Assembly (NCBI RefSeq): GCF_001422925.1
Contig: NZ_LMNI01000001.1
Location: forward strand, 680,902-744,901
Source: Microbacterium sp. Leaf288
Lineage (GTDB): Bacteria > Actinomycetota > Actinomycetes > Actinomycetales > Microbacteriaceae
Direction of reading: 5' to 3'
DNA length: 64,000 bases
Shown here: one piece after another, positions 46,965-57,726 of the stretch
Layout: the number at the start of each line of letters is the position of its first letter
How positions within the stretch are numbered: the stretch's first letter is position 1
Position numbers and translations under genes: made by a program
Notes under the pieces: generated by a model
The model's input: the letters and a program-made list of their open reading frames with translations, nothing else
Told to the model about the DNA's origin: nothing
Databases searched by the model: none

Positions 46965-48236
46965 ATGAGCACGAATCGCAGAAGGATGCGCGTCGCCTCG
47001 GTCGTCGCGGGGATCGGCATCGTCGCCGTCCTCGCTGCCGGCTGCGCGCGCGGCGGCGGCTCGCCGAACAGCACCGAAGATGGCGGCGCAGCCGAGGCGA
47101 GCCCGGGCATCACCGACGACTCGATCACCCTCGGCATCACGACGCCGCTGTCGGGGCCGACCGCGGGACCGGGCACGTGCACGGTCGCCGGCATCACCGC
47201 GTACTTCGGCGCCAAGAACGCCGACGGGGGCGTCGAGTTCGGCGACGGCAAGACCCGTACGGTCGAGATCGAGGCGCTCGACGACGAGTACGACCCGCAG
47301 AAGGCCAAGGCCAACTACGACCAGCTCAAGAGCAGCGTGTTCGCGATGACCGCGGGCCTCGGAACGCCCACCAACCGGGCGTGGCGCGAGGCGGCGATCG
47401 CCGACGAGGTGCCGCAGGCGCTGATCATGACGGGCGACCCGATCTTCAGCGACGCGGAGGAGAGCCCGTGGCAGCTCGGATTCGTGCCGATCTACCAGAA
47501 CGAAGGACAGGCGTTCGGCGAGCTCCTGGCCGGGTCGGGCGAAGAGCACACGGTCGCGATCCTGTCGCAGAACGACGACTACGGCGAGGGATACGTCGAG
47601 GGCTTCAAGGCCGGCATCGAGGGCGCCGACAACATCGAGATCGTCAAGGAGCTCACGTACGAGGCCACCGACACCTCGGTCGACGCACAGTTGACCGAAC
47701 TGGCCGGGTCGGGCGCCGACGTGTTCTTCAACGCGATGTCGATCACGCCGCTCGTGATCTCGTCGCTGCAGAAGACGCAGGAGCTCGGGTGGCTGCCCTC
47801 GTGGTTCCTCCCGTCGAACACGTCGAGCCCCACCGCGATCCTCGAGCCGGGCGGCGCTGCGGCGTTCCCGGGCGTCTACACGGTCGCCTTCGCACAGTCG
47901 GCGGCCGCGCCCACCTTCGCCGAGAGCGAGGACGGCGCCGCATTCCTCGCCGGGCTGAAGGAGTACGCGAACTATCCCGACCCTCCCGCCTTCCCGCACT
48001 GCGTCTGGTCGTACCAGGTCGGCGCGACGCTGGAGCAGGTGTTCGCGAAGATGACCGAGCCGACGCGCGCGGACTTCATGGAGCAGCTGCGGACGATCTC
48101 CGGCTACACCGCACCGCTCATGCTCGAGGGCTCCACCGTCGACACGACCGTCGACGGCCAGCCGGCGGTCTCGACCGTGCAGGTGCAGAAGTACAACGGC
48201 AAGGGCTACGCCCCTGCCGAGTCATGGGATCAGTGA
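46965..48236 (+). CDS. ABC transporter substrate-binding lipoprotein (LIV-type, candidate aromatic-acid binder)
   Basis: 423 aa from the ATG at 46965, with GAGAGGCAGG upstream. Lipoprotein signal with lipobox VLAAGC (Cys27), then a periplasmic-binding-protein fold of the Leu/Ile/Val class: DSITLGITTPLSGPTAGPGT, TVAILSQNDDYGEGYVEGFK, VFFNAMSITPLVISSLQKTQ. Related LIV-type binders in aromatic-degradation loci bind benzoate-, hydroxybenzoate- or cinnamate-like acids. The genomic setting favours this over branched-chain amino acids, but the ligand cannot be read. Last gene of the operon. Confidence 0.88.
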   Translation: MSTNRRRMRVASVVAGIGIVAVLAAGCARGGGSPNSTEDGGAAEASPGITDDSITLGITTPLSGPTAGPGTCTVAGITAYFGAKNADGGVEFGDGKTRTVEIEALDDEYDPQKAKANYDQLKSSVFAMTAGLGTPTNRAWREAAIADEVPQALIMTGDPIFSDAEESPWQLGFVPIYQNEGQAFGELLAGSGEEHTVAILSQNDDYGEGYVEGFKAGIEGADNIEIVKELTYEATDTSVDAQLTELAGSGADVFFNAMSITPLVISSLQKTQELGWLPSWFLPSNTSSPTAILEPGGAAAFPGVYTVAFAQSAAAPTFAESEDGAAFLAGLKEYANYPDPPAFPHCVWSYQVGATLEQVFAKMTEPTRADFMEQLRTISGYTAPLMLEGSTVDTTVDGQPAVSTVQVQKYNGKGYAPAESWDQ

Positions 48237-48291
48237 CCTGAGCCCGGAGGAGGGGCGGGCGGAGGCATCCGTCCGCCTCTCCGCCGTCTGC

Positions 48292-48358
48292 CGAGAAACC
48301 GCGATCGCGCAGGGGAACCACACCTGCGACGCTGACTCAGCGCGTTCGTGGTTTCTCG
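48292..48358. terminator. Long inverted repeat between the LIV operon and gntR
   Basis: An 18-bp arm at 48292-48309 (CGAGAAACC...) pairs with 48341-48358 (...GGTTTCTCG) at 16 of 18 positions, with a CAGG/CCTG inner pair in the loop. It lies between convergent genes. Confidence 0.5.
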
Positions 48359-48383
48359 CGTGCGACGAAGCGCGGACGGTGCC

Positions 48384-49043
48384 TCACTCCATGCCGTGCA
48401 GCACCTCGACGATGCCCGACAGGTGGGCGCGGGTCGCGGCCTCGGCGGCGTCGGGGTCTTTCGCGAGGATCGCGTCGATGATCGCGATGTGCTCCGGCGC
48501 CGACGTCGCAGCGCGCCCCGGGTGGAAGGCGAGCCGGAACTGGTGCCGGGCGGACTGCGCGCGCAGGCGCTCGAGCAGCTGGGTCGCGGTGCCGTGGTGG
48601 CTGAGGTCGCGGATGCGGCGGTCGAGCTCCTGGTTGAGGCGCGAGTACGCCATGAGATCGCCCGATCCGATCGCGGCCTCGATGTCGGCGCGCAGCGCGC
48701 GGAGTTCGTCCGCGTCGGTGGGGGAGAGGTTCTCGGCGGCCTTGCGCGCGCAGAGGGTCTCGAGGCCGATGCGCACCTCGACGATCTCGATGGCCTCGTC
48801 GACCGTGATCGCCCGCACCCGTGCGCCGCGGTTGGGCAGGCGCTCGACGAGCCCCTCACCGGCGAGGTTCAGCAGCGCCGTGCGAACAGATGCACGCGAC
48901 GCTCCGTAGCGTTCGCTGAGGTCGGCCTCGATGAGCCGCTGATGCGGCGCGAACTGCGCGTCGAGGATCGCCTCGCGGATCACCTGGGTGAGGTCGGGAC
49001 GCTCGATCGTCGCGTCGTCGCTCAGCACTGCGGCATCCGTCAT
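48384..49043 (-). CDS. GntR-family (FCD-type) transcriptional regulator
   Basis: 219 aa from the ATG at 49043, preceded by an AAGGGGG site. Winged helix about 17-80 (TQVIREAILDAQFAPHQRLI, EADLSERYGASRASVRTALL). FCD effector domain about 90-215, with a His in SAPEHIAIIDAI and another in RAHLSGI. The usual first ligand motif D-x-x-FH appears as NQELDRRI, so metal binding may be altered. FCD regulators typically repress catabolic genes until an acid ligand binds. A matching palindrome at 49139 lies in the divergent region shared with the aldehyde dehydrogenase. Confidence 0.88.
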   Translation of the reverse strand: MTDAAVLSDDATIERPDLTQVIREAILDAQFAPHQRLIEADLSERYGASRASVRTALLNLAGEGLVERLPNRGARVRAITVDEAIEIVEVRIGLETLCARKAAENLSPTDADELRALRADIEAAIGSGDLMAYSRLNQELDRRIRDLSHHGTATQLLERLRAQSARHQFRLAFHPGRAATSAPEHIAIIDAILAKDPDAAEAATRAHLSGIVEVLHGME

Positions 49044-49138
49044 CTCCGCCAACCCCCTTCGGCGCCTTCGTCGTGCACTGACACTATCTCGCGGGGGGCC
49101 GATCGACGGGAAGAATCTCATACGAAATGCGCGCGAAA

Positions 49139-49150
49139 ATCGTCGACAAT
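49139..49150. promoter_or_regulatory. GntR-type operator, site C (between gntR and the aldehyde dehydrogenase gene)
   Basis: ATCGTCGACAAT, differing from site B at one position. Its location beside the gntR gene suggests autoregulation. Confidence 0.6.
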
Positions 49151-49151
49151 C

Positions 49152-49180
49152 TTGATTCACGCGCATGGGAGAGGCACGCT
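49152..49180 (+). promoter_or_regulatory. Candidate promoter of the aldehyde dehydrogenase gene
   Basis: TTGATT (49152-49157), 17 bases, CACGCT (49175-49180). Operator site C lies immediately upstream of the -35. Confidence 0.5.
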
Positions 49181-49249
49181 GGGAGAGGTGTCGATCCGCG
49201 CCGACCCGAGGCGGATCCACGTTGGACAACACGGAGAGGTGGGCGTTCC

Positions 49250-50746
49250 ATGGGCGAGACGGCGATGGGGACTTCGGTCCGGACGGGCCTGTTCATCGGG
49301 GGTGAGGAGCGCTTCACCGACGACGTGCTGACGATCCCCGATCCCGGCAAGCCGGGTGCGGTCGTCGGCGAGGCGGCGGCCGCGACGGAATCGGATGTGA
49401 AGGATGCCGTCGCCGCGGCGAAGGCGGCCTTCCCGGCGTGGGCGGCGCTCACACCCCAGGAGCGTGCGGCTGCGATGGCCGAGGCGATCGCGGGGATCGC
49501 CGACGATCGTGACGAGGACGCGGCAGTCCTGTCGCAGGAGAACGGCAAGATCCGCATGGAGGCCTGGATCGACGGCCTCGTGTTCGAGATCCGCTGGAAT
49601 CTCGCTCTCATGCTCGCCGACGAGGTCGACGCCTCCAAGACCCTGCCGCCGATCCCGGGCGCCATCCCCGTGTCGACCGACGTTTCGTACCAGCCCCTCG
49701 GCGTGGTGACGGTGATCGTGCCGTTCAACTGGCCGATCGCGATCCTCGGTGCGGCGCTGCCGCACGCGCTCCTCGCAGGCAACACGGCGATCGTGAAGCC
49801 GCCGCCCTCGGCGCCGCTCGCGACGACCCGCGTCGTGCAGCGCGTGGCCGAGAAGCTGCCGCCGGGCGTCCTCAACGTCGTGACCGGCCGCGATCAGGAC
49901 ATGGCCGGCCTCATCCAGAGCCCCGACATCGCCAAGGTCTGCTTCACGGGGAGCGTCAACGGCGGCAAGCGGATCATGGAGATGGCGTCGAAGACGCTCA
50001 CCCGCGTCACCCTGGAGCTGGGTGGCAACGACGCGGCGGTGTTCCTCGACGACGCGATCCTCGACGACGCGCACCTCGACCGCCTGTATGCGGCGATATA
50101 CGACACGACGGGCCAGATCTGCATGAACGCCAAGCGCGTCTTCGTGCACCGCTCGCGTGCCGACGAGCTCGTGGCGGGGTTGTCCGCCCGGCTCGAGGCG
50201 GCGCGGCTCGGCTACGGACTCGACGAGGGCACGACGATGGGGCCGCTGCACCAGCCGGCGCAGAAGGCGTTCGTCGACGAGATCATCCAGGAGGCGAAGG
50301 ATGCCGGCGCCGACGTCCGCGAGTTCGGCGAGCTGCCGGGCGGCGAACTGGCCGGCGGCAACTTCGTGCGCCCCGCGATCGTCGTCGACCCGTCACTCGA
50401 ACTGCGCGTGGTGACGCAGGAGCAGTTCGGCCCGGTGATCCCGGTCATCCCGTTCGACGACGAGGCCGAGGCCGTGCGCCTCGCCAACGACACGTGGGGC
50501 GGGCTGTGCGGCTCGGTGTGGACGGCCTCGCCCGAAGCGGCCCAGCGCGTCGGCTCGCAACTGGAGTGCGGCTACGTGTGGGTCAACGACCACGGCGCGA
50601 CCCGACTCGACCTGCGTGCCCCGTTCGGCGGCATGAAGCAGTCCGGCTTCGGCCGCGAGCAGGGCATCGAGGGCGTCCGCGCCTTCCAGGACACCCGCTC
50701 GATCGCGACCCTCGACCCGGAGGCGCTGGCCTCGATGGCCCACTGA
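49250..50746 (+). CDS. Aldehyde dehydrogenase
   Basis: 498 aa; GGAGAGG lies 10 bases before the ATG, and an in-frame ATG at 49265 is possible. ALDH landmarks: VIVPFNWPIAILGAALPHAL, CFTGSVNGGKRIM (NAD binding), TLELGGNDAAVFLDD (catalytic Glu), TTGQICMNAKRVFV (catalytic Cys) and APFGGMKQSGFGREQG. It oxidises aldehydes to acids with NAD(P)+. In this setting vanillin, syringaldehyde or a related aromatic aldehyde are candidates. Transcribed alone from a promoter with a GntR-type site. Confidence 0.9.
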   Translation: MGETAMGTSVRTGLFIGGEERFTDDVLTIPDPGKPGAVVGEAAAATESDVKDAVAAAKAAFPAWAALTPQERAAAMAEAIAGIADDRDEDAAVLSQENGKIRMEAWIDGLVFEIRWNLALMLADEVDASKTLPPIPGAIPVSTDVSYQPLGVVTVIVPFNWPIAILGAALPHALLAGNTAIVKPPPSAPLATTRVVQRVAEKLPPGVLNVVTGRDQDMAGLIQSPDIAKVCFTGSVNGGKRIMEMASKTLTRVTLELGGNDAAVFLDDAILDDAHLDRLYAAIYDTTGQICMNAKRVFVHRSRADELVAGLSARLEAARLGYGLDEGTTMGPLHQPAQKAFVDEIIQEAKDAGADVREFGELPGGELAGGNFVRPAIVVDPSLELRVVTQEQFGPVIPVIPFDDEAEAVRLANDTWGGLCGSVWTASPEAAQRVGSQLECGYVWVNDHGATRLDLRAPFGGMKQSGFGREQGIEGVRAFQDTRSIATLDPEALASMAH

Positions 50747-50806
50747 CCTGGCCGATCCCCGCCCTGCCGGTCGGGGTCTCGCGTGATCATGGTCTCGAGA
50801 AGCGCG

Positions 50807-50842
50807 GAAGAGGGTGGGTTCCCGGCGGAATCCACCCTCTTC
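50807..50842. terminator. Hairpin terminator between the ALDH and tannase genes
   Basis: 16-base arms 50807-50822 and 50827-50842 pair with a single mismatch around the loop CGGC. The flanking genes converge here. Confidence 0.8.
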
Positions 50843-50859
50843 GCGTGTCGGGGGCCGTG

Positions 50860-52647
50860 TCAGCGAGTGCCGTACGCGAGGCCGGGTTTCGGGTCCTCGC
50901 AGGCGAAGCTGGAGGCGGTCTCGGGGTCTCCCGAGACGTACTCCGCGACCTGCGGGTACACACACAGCGGACGCGAGCGGGTCGGCGACCAGTTCGCCGG
51001 TACCTCCGGGTTGGCCGGATTGACCGATGCCACGAGCTGATCGGGCGCGATGCCCTGCTCGACCCAGGCGACGAGGGCGGCGAGGCCGGCGTGCTGGTCG
51101 GTGGCGGGTCCGCCGGCAACGTGACCCATGCCGGGCACCTCGAAGTACCGCGCGAACTGCTCCGCGTCATCGCCGTAGGTCTGGTCGAGCTCGTCGAACC
51201 AGGCCGCGGTGTCGTCCGGCGAGAACACGCCGTCCGAGGCGCCGTGGATCACGATCATCTTCGCCCCGCGGTCGCGCAGCGAGTCGAGGCGGGTCGGATC
51301 GGGTGGCGTCATGAACGACATGCTGCTCTCGGTGTAGATCCCCGAGGTGGCATAGATCTTCGCAGCCTCGGTGTCGACGTCGAAGCCGAGTGCGTAGCCC
51401 CGCAGGTCGGAGAGGATGCTCGGCTCGGCCGGCGGCGTGGTGAAGATGAAGCCGACGGCCGGGGCATCCCGCGTGTACGGTGAACCGAACTTCCAGCCCG
51501 CCCAGCCGGTCTGCGTCAGGCCCGGGTCGAACGGGAAGGACGAGTAGATCGTCTTGTTGTTGCTCGTGCGCGCACCGGCGAAGACCTCCTCGATGACGGT
51601 CAGCTGGTCTTTCGTCAGACATGTTCCGTCGCGCTCGCCCTTGCAGCGCGGCGCATCGCGCTTCACCGAGAACGCCTGCTGGCAGGTCTCACTGTTGTGG
51701 ACCATGCCGTCGGCCAGTCCGTCGAGGGCGTCGCATCGGCTGAGGATCGCTTCCGCGACGAGAGTTCGCTCGGTCGGCGTGAAGGCCGTCGCGAGATCGG
51801 TCGACGTCGCCGCGACGCGCGCCCACTGCTGGGCTCCCCACAGTTGGGCGACGGCCGCCTGCGGCAGGTTGAAGCCCGGCGAGATCGCGAGGAAGCCGTC
51901 GAACTGGTCGGCGTAGCGAGCGGCGGCCACCATGGTGTGGCGCCCGCCGTTGGACCCGCCGGTGATGTAGGAGCGGTCGGGGCCGCGGTCATAGGCCGCA
52001 GTGATCAGGGCCTTCGCCATCGGCGTGAGCGTGCCGACCGCCTGATAGCCGTAGTCCAGCCGGGCCTGCGGCTCGCGGCCGAACAGCGGGTTCTGGCTGC
52101 CGTTGTGACCGGCGTCGGAACTCAGAACCGCGAAGCCCATTTGCAGCCCGCTCTCGCCGCCGCGGGTGAGCCCCAGCGCGGGCACGATGGCGCCGTCGAG
52201 CCCCCCGTTGCCCTGGTAGAGGAAGCGCCCTGCCCAGTCCGTGGGAAGACGCATCTCGAAGCCGATCGCGTAGATCTGGCCGTCGAACGTGCTCACGCGC
52301 TCGTTCATCGTGCCTCGTACCTGGCAGTGCTCGCCGATCGGCCGGCCGCCGTTGGTGACGGCGCCCGCCGCGATCCGCGCCACCGACGTGATCGTCGTCG
52401 ACGGGTACGCGAACGCGGTCAGCGTCTCGCACTCCTGCAGAGTGCCGGGCTGTGCCGCTGACAGCTGCTGTAGCGTCTCCTCGCCGCGGGGCGGAGCGGC
52501 CGTGGCGGGGCTGGCGAGGCCCGCGACGAGGAAGAGGGATGCCGCGGCCGCACCGATCATTGCCGTCAGGCGTGGGCGCGACCGAGCGAGGGAGCGGTTC
52601 CGCTGTCGCGGAGATCCTGGGGGCGAGCCGTCGAAGAAGTGTGACAT
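50860..52647 (-). CDS. Secreted tannase/feruloyl esterase-family hydrolase
   Basis: 595 aa. Long basic N-region, hydrophobic core (MIGAAAASLFLVAGLASPAT) and an AAPP cleavage region: a Sec-type secreted protein. Alpha/beta-hydrolase with nucleophile Ser in YITGGSNGGRHTM, acid Asp in IHGASDGVFSPDD and His in PGMGHVAGGPATD. CDALDGLADGMVHNSETC matches the calcium-binding loop of the family. The Cys residues that flank Ser and His in fungal tannases (CS-D-HC motif) are absent. It would release gallate or ferulate-like acids from esters outside the cell. GAGGA ribosome site; MarR-type operator upstream. Confidence 0.88.
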   Translation of the reverse strand: MSHFFDGSPPGSPRQRNRSLARSRPRLTAMIGAAAASLFLVAGLASPATAAPPRGEETLQQLSAAQPGTLQECETLTAFAYPSTTITSVARIAAGAVTNGGRPIGEHCQVRGTMNERVSTFDGQIYAIGFEMRLPTDWAGRFLYQGNGGLDGAIVPALGLTRGGESGLQMGFAVLSSDAGHNGSQNPLFGREPQARLDYGYQAVGTLTPMAKALITAAYDRGPDRSYITGGSNGGRHTMVAAARYADQFDGFLAISPGFNLPQAAVAQLWGAQQWARVAATSTDLATAFTPTERTLVAEAILSRCDALDGLADGMVHNSETCQQAFSVKRDAPRCKGERDGTCLTKDQLTVIEEVFAGARTSNNKTIYSSFPFDPGLTQTGWAGWKFGSPYTRDAPAVGFIFTTPPAEPSILSDLRGYALGFDVDTEAAKIYATSGIYTESSMSFMTPPDPTRLDSLRDRGAKMIVIHGASDGVFSPDDTAAWFDELDQTYGDDAEQFARYFEVPGMGHVAGGPATDQHAGLAALVAWVEQGIAPDQLVASVNPANPEVPANWSPTRSRPLCVYPQVAEYVSGDPETASSFACEDPKPGLAYGTR

Positions 52648-52748
52648 GGGAGTCCTCTTCCTGGTCCCGTGCGGCGAGATCGTTCTCGTCGGACCATCTA
52701 GGTGCGCCCGGCATCATCGCCGGGGTCCTGTCAAGCTATGCCAATTTG

Positions 52749-52763
52749 GTTGCACATTGCAAC
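52749..52763. promoter_or_regulatory. MarR-type operator between the tannase gene and the MarR gene
   Basis: GTTGCACATTGCAAC, perfect 6-bp arms with a 3-bp centre, in the divergent region. Size and position suit a MarR dimer. Confidence 0.6.
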
Positions 52764-52839
52764 TGTTTTCTGAGTGGCGAGGCACCTGGTCCTAGACTGC
52801 GACGGTCGGGCGAGGACGGATGGGGAAGCGTTGGCACCG

Positions 52840-53298
52840 GTGGACGGCGAACACGCGGCGGGGCGGCTGGCACGCAACCCGGGTTTCCTGGCAGCGCGCT
52901 TCACCTCGGTCGCAGCGACCGTCTCGAACCGTGCGCTCGCCCCCTTCGGACTGCGCACCCGCAGCTACTCCCTCGTCGAGCTGGCCGCGGCATCGGGCGG
53001 CCTGTCGCAACGGGAAGTCGGGCGCATCCTTGCTCTCGACAAGGCGCACGTGGTGCGGCTCGTCGATCAGGTGGTGGAGATGGGCCTGGTGGTGCGGGAG
53101 CGGGATCCCCGCGACGGTCGCGCCTGGCTCATCCGGGCGACACCGAAGGGAGACGCGGTGGCGCGAAAGGCCGGCCAGGCCCTCGACGACGCCTACTCGC
53201 TCCTGCTCGGGCCGCTCAGTACCGACGAGATCTCCGCCGCGATGACGGCGCTCCAGAAGCTCGCCTTCGCGATCGAGGTTCCCGACCACGAGGTGTGA
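52840..53298 (+). CDS. MarR-family transcriptional regulator
   Basis: 152 aa from the GTG at 52840, which follows GGGGAAG and a TAGACT -10 hexamer at 52793. A longer frame from 52774 crosses that hexamer and is less likely. MarR winged helix: GGLSQREVGRILALDKAHVV, then LVVRERDPRDGRAWLIRATP (wing). MarR proteins often release DNA on binding phenolic acids, which suits control of the adjacent esterase gene through the palindrome at 52749. Confidence 0.87.
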   Translation: MDGEHAAGRLARNPGFLAARFTSVAATVSNRALAPFGLRTRSYSLVELAAASGGLSQREVGRILALDKAHVVRLVDQVVEMGLVVRERDPRDGRAWLIRATPKGDAVARKAGQALDDAYSLLLGPLSTDEISAAMTALQKLAFAIEVPDHEV

Positions 53299-53314
53299 CC
53301 TCTCGGTCGACGGG

Positions 53315-53923
53315 TCAGGGGCCGGTCGCTGCGCCTGTCGAAGCGCCGTCGAGGCGGTCCACGAGCGCGAGGCCGCGACGGGCCCACGCGATCTCGCCCT
53401 GGGCGCGCTCGACGAGACCCTCGTACGCGAAGCGCTTGTAGGCGATGGTGCGCTCGCGATCGGCGTCCGCCGTCACGGCGAGGCGCCGGACGAGCATGGG
53501 GTTGGCGACGGCGTCGATGCGCTCGAGTTCGCCCTCCCACTGCGCCAGTTCGCCCTGCCACTGTGCGATGTGCCGTTCGAGGAACGCGCGCGCGGACGCG
53601 GGCGAAGCTGCTTCGAGGTAGGCCGCGCGCAGGTGGGCGGGGTCCCGCACCCGCTGGTAGTCCAGGGGAGAGCCCATCCATTCGAGGAAGGCCTGCTCAC
53701 CGGCATCCGTCACGTGGTACATCCGCCGCGTGCCGCGCTCGCCGCGCGTCTGCTCCTCGCCCTCGATGAGGCCGAGCTCCTCCATCTTGCGCAGCTCGGG
53801 ATAGATCTGGGAGTCGGGCGCATGCCACACGTGGCCGACCGACTGGTGGAACTGCTTCTGCAGGTCGTAGCCCGACAGCGGGCCGACCCGCAGGATCGCC
53901 AGCAGCGCGTAGCGCAGACTCAT
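53315..53923 (-). CDS. PadR-family transcriptional regulator
   Basis: 202 aa; AAGGAG 6 bases before the ATG. N-terminal winged helix SLRYALLAILRVGPLSGYDL, then SQIYPELRKMEELGLIEGEE, and the C-terminal Vir-like helical domain for dimerisation (about 90-190). PadR regulators frequently respond to phenolic acids. No target palindrome was recognised. It converges with the MarR gene and lies downstream of the demethylase copy 3 operon, separated by a hairpin. Confidence 0.9.
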   Translation of the reverse strand: MSLRYALLAILRVGPLSGYDLQKQFHQSVGHVWHAPDSQIYPELRKMEELGLIEGEEQTRGERGTRRMYHVTDAGEQAFLEWMGSPLDYQRVRDPAHLRAAYLEAASPASARAFLERHIAQWQGELAQWEGELERIDAVANPMLVRRLAVTADADRERTIAYKRFAYEGLVERAQGEIAWARRGLALVDRLDGASTGAATGP

Positions 53924-53965
53924 CGCGTGCTCCTTCCTCGCCCGAGGGTAGCGGGCCGAAGACGG

Positions 53966-54032
53966 TGAGACCCCAGCCGACGGCCGAGACGGAGGGTTTC
54001 ACCCACGGTCTCGTCCGTCTGCTGGGGTCTCA
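53966..54032. repeat. Dispersed GTGAGAC-type long hairpin, copy 2; likely terminator of the metF-purU-ligM operon
   Basis: 25-bp arms 53966-53990 and 54008-54032 pair at 23 of 25 positions. The 17-base loop includes GGGTTTCACCC, close to the loop of copy 1 at 33430. It starts 11 bases after the demethylase stop. Confidence 0.8.
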
Positions 54033-54042
54033 GCGGTTGTGG

Positions 54043-55464
<1,422 letters not shown>

Positions 55465-55487
55465 TCATGGGATGGAGTTTCGGGAAG

Positions 55488-55514
55488 ACGGATGCCGCGG
55501 CCCGCGGCATCCGT
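55488..55514. terminator. Intercistronic hairpin between purU and ligM copy 3
   Basis: ACGGATGCCGCGG (55488-55500) pairs perfectly with CCGCGGCATCCGT (55502-55514). It may attenuate the demethylase gene or stabilise the upstream mRNA. Confidence 0.6.
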
Positions 55515-55518
55515 TCGA

Positions 55519-56390
<872 letters not shown>

Positions 56391-56394
<4 letters not shown>

Positions 56395-57275
56395 CGGCGC
56401 GCCCCCGAGGACTGCGCTGCGACGAACTCGCGCGCCCAGGTGCTCGTCGCGGCGAGGCCGCCGAACGTGTAGAAGTGCAGCTTCACGTCGCCGGACTTCG
56501 GGTCGTCGGCGAGCAGAGTGGCGAGGTCCGACACGAAGCGGTCGGGTCCGGCGGTGCCCATGAGGTTGGTGAGCGAGAAGCCGTACTTCTTCACGATCAT
56601 GGCGTTCGCGCCGATGCCGAAGCGGCGGGCGAAGCCGAGCAGCCGCTTGACGCCGGCCGGGCCGGGGGTGCCGATGCGGATCTGCGCGTCGATCCCGCGG
56701 GCGCGCACCGCGTCGATCCACGCCATGACGGGAGCGGTGTCGAACGCGAACTGCGTCAGGATCACGGCATCCAGCCCCTGCTGGGCAAGCGCGAGCACTT
56801 TCTCGTCGAGGTGACGCCACAGCACGTCGTCGGAGATGTCGGGGTGTCCCTCGGGGTAGCCGGCGATCGACACCTCGCGTGCGCCGTACTTCTGCAGCAC
56901 GCCCGAGCGGATGAGCGTAAGCGAGTCGGGGTAGGGACCTGCCGGCTCCGCCGGGTCGCCGCCGACCGCGAACACGTGCTCGGTCGCGCCGACCTCCTGC
57001 AGCCGCGCGAGGAACTCCTCGAGCTGCGCCTCGGACTCCAGACGCCGCGCCGAGAGGTGCGGGACGGGCACGAAGCCCATCTCCTTGACCGCCTTCGCCG
57101 CTGCGACGCGCATCTCGAGGTCTTCGTTGCCCAGGAACGTCACGTTGACCTTCGTGCCCTGCGGAATCGTCTCGCGCGCCTCTTCGAGACCCGCGATGTC
57201 CTTGCCGGTCATCTCGAGCGAGAAGCCGTTCACGAGCGAGGCGGCGTGCGGGGAGACGGGGATCGAATGAGCCAC
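56391..57275 (-). CDS. metF: Methylenetetrahydrofolate reductase
   Basis: 294 aa from the GTG at 57275, with AAAGGA upstream; the frame stays open further but without a ribosome site. TIM-barrel flavoprotein landmarks: SLEMTGKDIAGLEEARETIP, PVPHLSARRLESEAQLEEFL, HVFAVGGDPAEPAGPY and AVILTQFAFDTAPVMAWIDA. Normally it makes methyl-tetrahydrofolate; in aromatic O-demethylation loci the reverse direction, oxidising methyl- to methylene-tetrahydrofolate, is needed. First gene of the operon metF-purU-ligM. Promoter with an embedded palindrome at 57327-57355. Confidence 0.9.
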
Positions 57276-57326
57276 TGTCGAGGTCCTTTCCTCTGCCGGG
57301 ATGCGTCGCTGCACCGGCTGGATCCG

Positions 57327-57355
57327 AGAATACCTATGACCATAGGTAATGGCAA
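57327..57355 (-). promoter_or_regulatory. Promoter of the metF-purU-ligM operon
   Basis: On the minus strand TTGCCA (57355-57350), 17 bases, TATTCT (57332-57327). The 18-bp palindrome fills the spacer. Confidence 0.7.
57331..57348. promoter_or_regulatory. 18-bp perfect palindrome TACCTATG-AC-CATAGGTA in the metF promoter
   Basis: Eight-base arms around AC at 57331-57348. It overlaps the -10 and spacer, a repressor position. A degenerate copy lies at 38435 and a half-site at 33539. The bound regulator is unknown. Confidence 0.65.
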
Positions 57356-57416
57356 TAGGCACGCTGGCGCGTGCGCGTCCATCCTCAGCGGGGGAGCGTC
57401 TCTCGCGCGCCACGGT

Positions 57417-57431
57417 TTCCGTTGAGCGGAC
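57417..57431. promoter_or_regulatory. Candidate IclR operator, site 2
   Basis: TTCCGTTGAGCGGAC differs from site 1 at two of 15 positions. It lies between metF and the second ABC transporter operon. Confidence 0.4.
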
Positions 57432-57475
57432 ATCGCCTTCGGCGTCCGTCCTCGGCGTGCGTCGTGTGCGCTCCT

Positions 57476-57542
57476 ACAGGTCAACCGCGTGTCCACAGGA
57501 CGTTTGCGCTCGAAGCATCCTGCAGAAGCCCGGTTGACCTGT
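57476..57542. other. 12-bp inverted repeat with 43-bp spacing upstream of the NMT1-type transporter
   Basis: ACAGGTCAACCG (57476-57487) and its exact complement CGGTTGACCTGT (57531-57542), with a smaller AGGA/TCCT pair inside. Could be a pair of operators bridged by a looped protein, or a cruciform. The rest of the 450-bp gap holds the promoters and palindromes listed separately. Confidence 0.55.
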
Positions 57543-57602
57543 TGAACGAATGGTGAGGGGGTGGCTTTGTTCACGAGTTTCGTGACGGGCGTCACAGAAG
57601 CA

Positions 57603-57631
57603 TTGACAATCGATGCGGCGTGGCGCACCAT
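57603..57631 (+). promoter_or_regulatory. Promoter of the NMT1/SsuA-type ABC transporter operon
   Basis: TTGACA (57603-57608), 17 bases, CACCAT (57626-57631). Leader of about 90 bases to the first ATG. Confidence 0.6.
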
Positions 57632-57726
57632 GACATGTGTCCGGCACGCCGCGGTGAGGACTCCGACTCTTGGGACGGAACCCGGGCCGCCGGCACACCC
57701 CCGCACCGTCCACGAGAGGCCCGTCA

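Noticed and set aside
57601..57612. A fourth GntR-type operator at CATTGACAATCG
   Set aside because: Only the ACAAT half matches; the other half is absent, and the TTGACA is better explained as a -35 element.
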